From positions 1-28,392 of the forward strand of contig JBGCFA010000082.1 in NCBI GenBank assembly GCA_045106675.1: 28,392 nucleotides of DNA, in the 5' to 3' direction. This stretch comes from JBCAWW01 sp045106675 (GTDB lineage: Bacteria > Bacteroidota > Bacteroidia > J057). Position 1 is the first letter of the stretch. Each line of letters begins with the position of its first letter. The notes under the pieces were generated by a model that worked only from the letters and a program-made list of their open reading frames with translations, was not told the DNA's origin and searched no databases. Positions 25,327 through 28,392 of the stretch are shown in pieces. Both the position numbers and the translations under genes were made by a program.

Positions 25327-25376
25327 CCTGCTTTGCAGAACGAAATATAGTTGAGTTTTTTTTAGGGCGTTTTCAT

Positions 25377-25411
25377 GTGGCCATCCTGTTATCAGGATGG
25401 CCACGGCTTTT
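25377..25411 (+). terminator. Perfect 12-bp hairpin before the GNAT gene
   Basis: GTGGCCATCCTG (25377-25388) pairs perfectly with CAGGATGGCCAC (25393-25404) around TTAT and is followed by GGCTTTTTGG. It looks like a rho-independent terminator on the plus strand, yet no plus-strand gene precedes it except the uncertain heptad frame. It may be a leader attenuator for the acetyltransferase or end a small RNA. Confidence 0.6.
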
Positions 25412-25466
25412 TGGACTAGGTCAAATCAGCGTATATTCACTCGATAGCCTTCAGTAACCCGATTAT

Positions 25467-25925
25467 ATGCAGTTAGCCCTACTTCCCCATCATCAAAGAG
25501 AAATTGCCCAAGAGATATGGGCCGTTTGGCAAAGTTCTTATCGGATAGAAGCTGCCTTAGTAGGTGTGGAGGACTTTCCTCCATTGCGAAAAACAGTAGA
25601 AGATATTATGTCGAGTCCCCTTCATTTTGTGGGGATACGCCTCGGCGAACGCTTGGCTGCTTTAGCTGGATATAGTATTGAGGACGAGCAGTTGGAGATA
25701 TCTAATTTGGTGGTTGATCCGGCCTTTTTTAGACAAGGGCTTGCGGGTAAGTTGATGGAGTATCTGCTAGCGCAGAACGCTTGGACGGAAGCGATCGTAG
25801 ATACGGCTCAAGTAAATCTGCCAGCGATCAATCTGTATCAAAAATGGGGCTTTGAAGAGATAAATCGCTGGCTGCCTGCGCATGGGATTCCTATCGTTCG
25901 GCTAAGCCGCAGCCTTAAAGCTTAA
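25467..25925 (+). CDS. GNAT-family N-acetyltransferase
   Basis: 152 residues. The GNAT core is visible: strand LEISNLVVDPAFFRQGLAGKLMEYLL (residues 76-101) with the acetyl-CoA pyrophosphate loop R89-Q-G-L-A-G94, and motif B VNLPAINLYQKWGFEE (116-131). It transfers an acetyl group from acetyl-CoA to an unknown amine. Two copies of the dispersed motif lie within it: the codons for GERLA (about 25644-25655) and LAQNAW (about 25768-25783). The last 11 bases overlap the end of the convergent T9SS gene. A terminator-like hairpin lies 55 bases upstream of the start. Confidence 0.88.
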   Translation: MQLALLPHHQREIAQEIWAVWQSSYRIEAALVGVEDFPPLRKTVEDIMSSPLHFVGIRLGERLAALAGYSIEDEQLEISNLVVDPAFFRQGLAGKLMEYLLAQNAWTEAIVDTAQVNLPAINLYQKWGFEEINRWLPAHGIPIVRLSRSLKA

Positions 25926-26463
25926 CGATCTTAGAGAGATAAACGATTTTGCCCTCAGGATCGACTAGCTGTGCGAGGTACATCCCTTGTGCTAAACTCG
26001 CGATCGACCAACTGCTTTGTAACGTTTCCACCCTTTTAGTTTGAGTGATCTGTTTGCCATTGAGATCCCAAAGGATTAGTTCATAATGTGAGGCTTTGAG
26101 CTGGGCAATTTCTAAATGTAGAGATTGCTGACTCAACCATAGTTTAACCCCCGGCAGGTAATCATCGCCTATACTGATCAAAAATGCCTCTACATCGATT
26201 GTATCCTGACTTGTGCCACAAGGCGAATATGCCGTGAGGATCACTTGGTAGTTGCCGGATTGTAGATAAGTATGTGTAGGGTCGAAGCCAGAACCGCTAT
26301 TGCCATCACCAAAGTCCCAGCTAATGCTATCTGTATTGGTAGCATTACTACTAAAAATGATGTCAAGAGGGCTTGTGCCTTCGATATAGCTGACCTGGGT
26401 TAATGGTAGACTGGCAAAGCTGACCGCAAAAGTATCGCTCACACTTACAACCGCTGGCCCCAC
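25915..26463 (-). pseudogene. C-terminal part of a frameshifted PKD / T9SS surface protein
   Basis: This frame has no signal peptide or natural start and continues the product of 26363-27745 after a single-base shift near 26445. Starting from VSVSDTFAVSF it has a PKD domain (ISWDFGDGNSGSGF, then HTYLQSGNYQVILTA) and a C-terminal T9SS sorting-like domain (LILWDLNGKQITQTK, GMYLAQLVDPEGKIVYLSKIVKL). PKD domains are extracellular beta-sandwich spacers. Its final 11 bases overlap the GNAT gene's end on the other strand. If the shift is real, this half is untranslated; if it is a sequencing error, the gene is intact from 27745 to 25915, about 609 residues. Confidence 0.75.
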
Positions 26464-27745
26464 TGATTAGGACGGAGTAAATGCCTGCTTGGCTGCTATC
26501 GACCACAATACTCGGATTGGTACTACCATTGGACCATAGGTAGCTCAGAGAACTATCATTGCTACCAATCAAAAGCGTTTGCTCACAAGTGGTGGTATCG
26601 CTGAGTACGTTCCAGATGGGAGGGGCGGCGGTATTTAGTTGTAGATCCGCTTGGCCATCTAAGCTACTGGCTACAAAGCGAGTATTGACGGTATAGTTGA
26701 TACTTGAATCAGCTGCGACCATCAATTGATCGGCTTGGACATTGCCCGGCATCCAGACGCTTTGAAAACCACTGAGTCCCGCAAAAGGCGTCGATAGTAA
26801 GACGGAGTCTCCTTGGCAAATATTGGCCCCTGGACTAAGATTTGGCATCATAATAAGCGTATTGAGATTGGTCATCGCAAATGGAGTGAGATTGAGACTA
26901 TCTTGGCTACAGAGATATACCACATTTGCGGTGATCGCGGCACTCAGCGTCATCAGTTGTGCCGGAGTGATTTGCGGATCTAGGATCAAGGCTATCGAGT
27001 CTGTAAAACTACTGTCACAACTGACAGGAGAAGCCGATAAGATGGGAATCAGGGCACCGTTAGGATCTGTGACCTCAAAATCACCACTGTCCACCTGCGA
27101 ACAGAGGATGGGTTCGTTCATGATCACAAGCAAGCCATTGAGGCTAGTGAGATTGCTTACAGAGCTGATTTCGATGAGGGTGGTATCATAGGTTAGCCCG
27201 GTAGAATTGCTAAAGTCTAAAGTGAAGCCAGAGCCAGAGACACCCCACTTACTGACATTGAGTACATAGGTCTCACCTGCCAAAACAGGGATTGGTACAT
27301 TGATCGGGCCTCCAGTAAGCAAGGTGCTGGTCGGGCCTGTTTTGCCGATTAAACCAGAAAAATTGCAGGAAACTTCCAAAGCAGAATTGATAGCAATGTC
27401 TGAACAACTAGCATTGCTGAGATTGAATACTGCCCAGTCATAATCATCCATTGCATCTACGGGAGTGATGACGAAGTCTACAAAGCCGGTGTCTTCAACA
27501 AAAAACTTAAACCAGACATCATTGATTTCGCCCCCTCCTAAGCAGGAGAGTTGACCATTGATTTCACTTGGATTAAGCCCTTCGCCCTGATAGGTAAAAG
27601 GAATGTACAATACCGGAGAGCAAACTGGCAAAGCACCGATACAATCTTGCTCGGGTTGATTAGGCGGGACGATTTGGGCCGATACATAAATCGACCTGCT
27701 ACCAAGGCATAGTAAAGTCAGTAGTGAAGCATAAAAATGTTTCAT
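26363..27745 (-). CDS. N-terminal part of a frameshifted PKD / T9SS surface protein
   Basis: Begins with a signal peptide (residues 1-23, SAQ/IV). The mature start has paired Cys (DCIGALPVCSPVLYIPF) and a beta-sandwich with EINDVWFKFFVEDTGFVDF and YDWAVFNLS, a module often seen at the start of Bacteroidota adhesin-like T9SS proteins. Next come immunoglobulin-like regions (SYLWSNGSTNPSIVVDSSQAG). After GIYSVLISGASGC (about residue 433) the frame runs into CERYFCGQ and loses similarity, while the +1 frame reads SVSDTFAVSF and continues into a PKD domain. So a one-base insertion in AAG (minus strand) breaks the gene. Product presumed surface-exposed or secreted. Confidence 0.78.
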   Translation of the reverse strand: MKHFYASLLTLLCLGSRSIYVSAQIVPPNQPEQDCIGALPVCSPVLYIPFTYQGEGLNPSEINGQLSCLGGGEINDVWFKFFVEDTGFVDFVITPVDAMDDYDWAVFNLSNASCSDIAINSALEVSCNFSGLIGKTGPTSTLLTGGPINVPIPVLAGETYVLNVSKWGVSGSGFTLDFSNSTGLTYDTTLIEISSVSNLTSLNGLLVIMNEPILCSQVDSGDFEVTDPNGALIPILSASPVSCDSSFTDSIALILDPQITPAQLMTLSAAITANVVYLCSQDSLNLTPFAMTNLNTLIMMPNLSPGANICQGDSVLLSTPFAGLSGFQSVWMPGNVQADQLMVAADSSINYTVNTRFVASSLDGQADLQLNTAAPPIWNVLSDTTTCEQTLLIGSNDSSLSYLWSNGSTNPSIVVDSSQAGIYSVLISGASGCKCERYFCGQLCQSTINPGQLYRRHKPS

Positions 27746-27920
27746 GGGTTAAGCTGATTACAGAAATAATAGAAGAGGGGCGGTTGTGATACTTAAGATA
27801 GGTAAAAACTATTTTTTAAAAAACGAAAGCTCTTTTTTGGATCGTGAAAACCAATTAGACTACCTCATGGTGACAAGCGTTCGGCAAGGCCGGGAAAGAT
27901 ACTAAGCAGGTCGAAAAGCT

Positions 27921-28392
27921 CTAATTGACAGCAGGGCTAAGATACTGTCTGCGCCAAACGTAAAAACCCACAAAAGAAGCGACAAAATACACCAAGGTGA
28001 GCCCGGAATAAATGTCCAGTCCCTTAGTGAGATAGAGATAGATCGTCACCCCATTGATGACGATCCAAAATAGCCACGCACTCAAGATCTTACGGGCTTC
28101 GAGATAACTCGCGATAAAGCTAAATACTGTCGTATGAGCATCTAAATAGGCGCTTTCGGCATCGGTATAGTTGTCCAAAATCCAGCCTAAGCCCCAACTT
28201 AACACTGAGCCTAATGCCAAGATCCCTCCAATGCTCAGCCACTTGATGTTGCTAATCGGGAGTTTGCTGGCTTCCTGCTCTGCTTTGGTCCAAACCCAAT
28301 AGCCATAGATGCCTATCAAAACATAATAAACGTACAAAATCGCCTCCGAATAAAGCTTGGTACTATAAAACAGATTTCCGGAGGACCGCTTT
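27921..28392 (-). CDS. pnuC: Nicotinamide mononucleotide transporter PnuC, 5' end outside window
   Basis: The frame stays open to the window edge, so the N-terminus is missing; 156 residues are visible (the TTG at 28337 is only an internal codon). The sequence has the PnuC pattern: YSTKLYSEAILYVYYVLIGIYG near the edge (shown in part), YWVWTKAE, then DAHTTVFSFIASYLEARK and WLFWIVINGVTIYLYLTKGL, with five to six membrane helices. PnuC proteins let nicotinamide riboside (or thiamine for the closely related PnuT) into the cell by facilitated diffusion. A thiamine or NAD salvage gene or a riboswitch upstream would settle the substrate but lies outside the window. Confidence 0.88.
   Translation of the reverse strand, partial: KRSSGNLFYSTKLYSEAILYVYYVLIGIYGYWVWTKAEQEASKLPISNIKWLSIGGILALGSVLSWGLGWILDNYTDAESAYLDAHTTVFSFIASYLEARKILSAWLFWIVINGVTIYLYLTKGLDIYSGLTLVYFVASFVGFYVWRRQYLSPAVN

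Noticed and set aside
27746..27920. Short gene between the PKD protein and pnuC
   Set aside because: No frame of useful length; only a copy of the GAACGC motif (27876-27881, minus strand) is visible.

Overview
The window reads as chromosomal DNA of a member of the Bacteroidota, most likely a Saprospira/Lewinella-type environmental lineage. This rests on gene content, not on a database search. Evidence: a fused DAHP synthase/chorismate mutase beside tyrA, a TonB-dependent receptor paired with a DUF4249-type lipoprotein, several secreted proteins with C-terminal domains of the type IX secretion (T9SS) kind, DUF4252- and DUF5684-like proteins, and few Shine-Dalgarno sequences. I see no phage, plasmid, insertion sequence, CRISPR array, rRNA or tRNA.

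Layout. 1-2325 (+): the end of an aromatic amino acid operon (aminotransferase tail, tyrA, DAHP synthase/chorismate mutase) closed by a good terminator. 2681-3274 (+): an unknown protein. 3385-5170 (-): a cluster with a PlsC acyltransferase, a small HsdR-N-like nuclease-fold protein and a four-helix membrane protein. 5338-5886 (+): a two-helix membrane protein. 6009-7921 (-): a TPR protein coupled to DNA polymerase IV (dinB). 8051-9226 (-): a T9SS cargo protein. 9570-12820 (-): TonB receptor plus lipoprotein, coupled by TAATG. 13134-13616 (+): a DUF5684-like membrane protein. 13723-14094 (-): DoxX-like. 14294-14788 (-): DUF4252-like. 14897-16723 (-): a TMTC-like membrane glycosyltransferase with TPRs. 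16820-18130 (-): a Kelch T9SS protein. 18428-19714 (-): an enolase-superfamily enzyme. 19901-20875 (-): a Ser/Glu-rich exported protein. 21206-25109 (-): a nitrilase followed by a very large patatin-like phospholipase split by a membrane domain. 25467-25925 (+): a GNAT acetyltransferase. 25915-27745 (-): a PKD/T9SS surface protein broken by a one-base frameshift. 27921-28392 (-): PnuC, cut by the window edge.

The main unexplained structure is in the repeats rather than in any one gene. A short sequence close to CTTCGC(A/G)GAACGCTT recurs throughout the window. Two intergenic elements (about 3275-3384 and 18205-18322) each carry two copies of it around a related 33-base core, placed in opposite orientations. 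A 21-bp tandem repeat encoding a perfect amphipathic heptad, followed by a 12-bp perfect hairpin, lies in front of the GNAT gene. Among proteins, the patatin-like phospholipase whose catalytic Ser and Asp are separated by about eight membrane helices is the most unusual architecture. I found no clear multi-gene defence or biosynthetic system that would count as undescribed.
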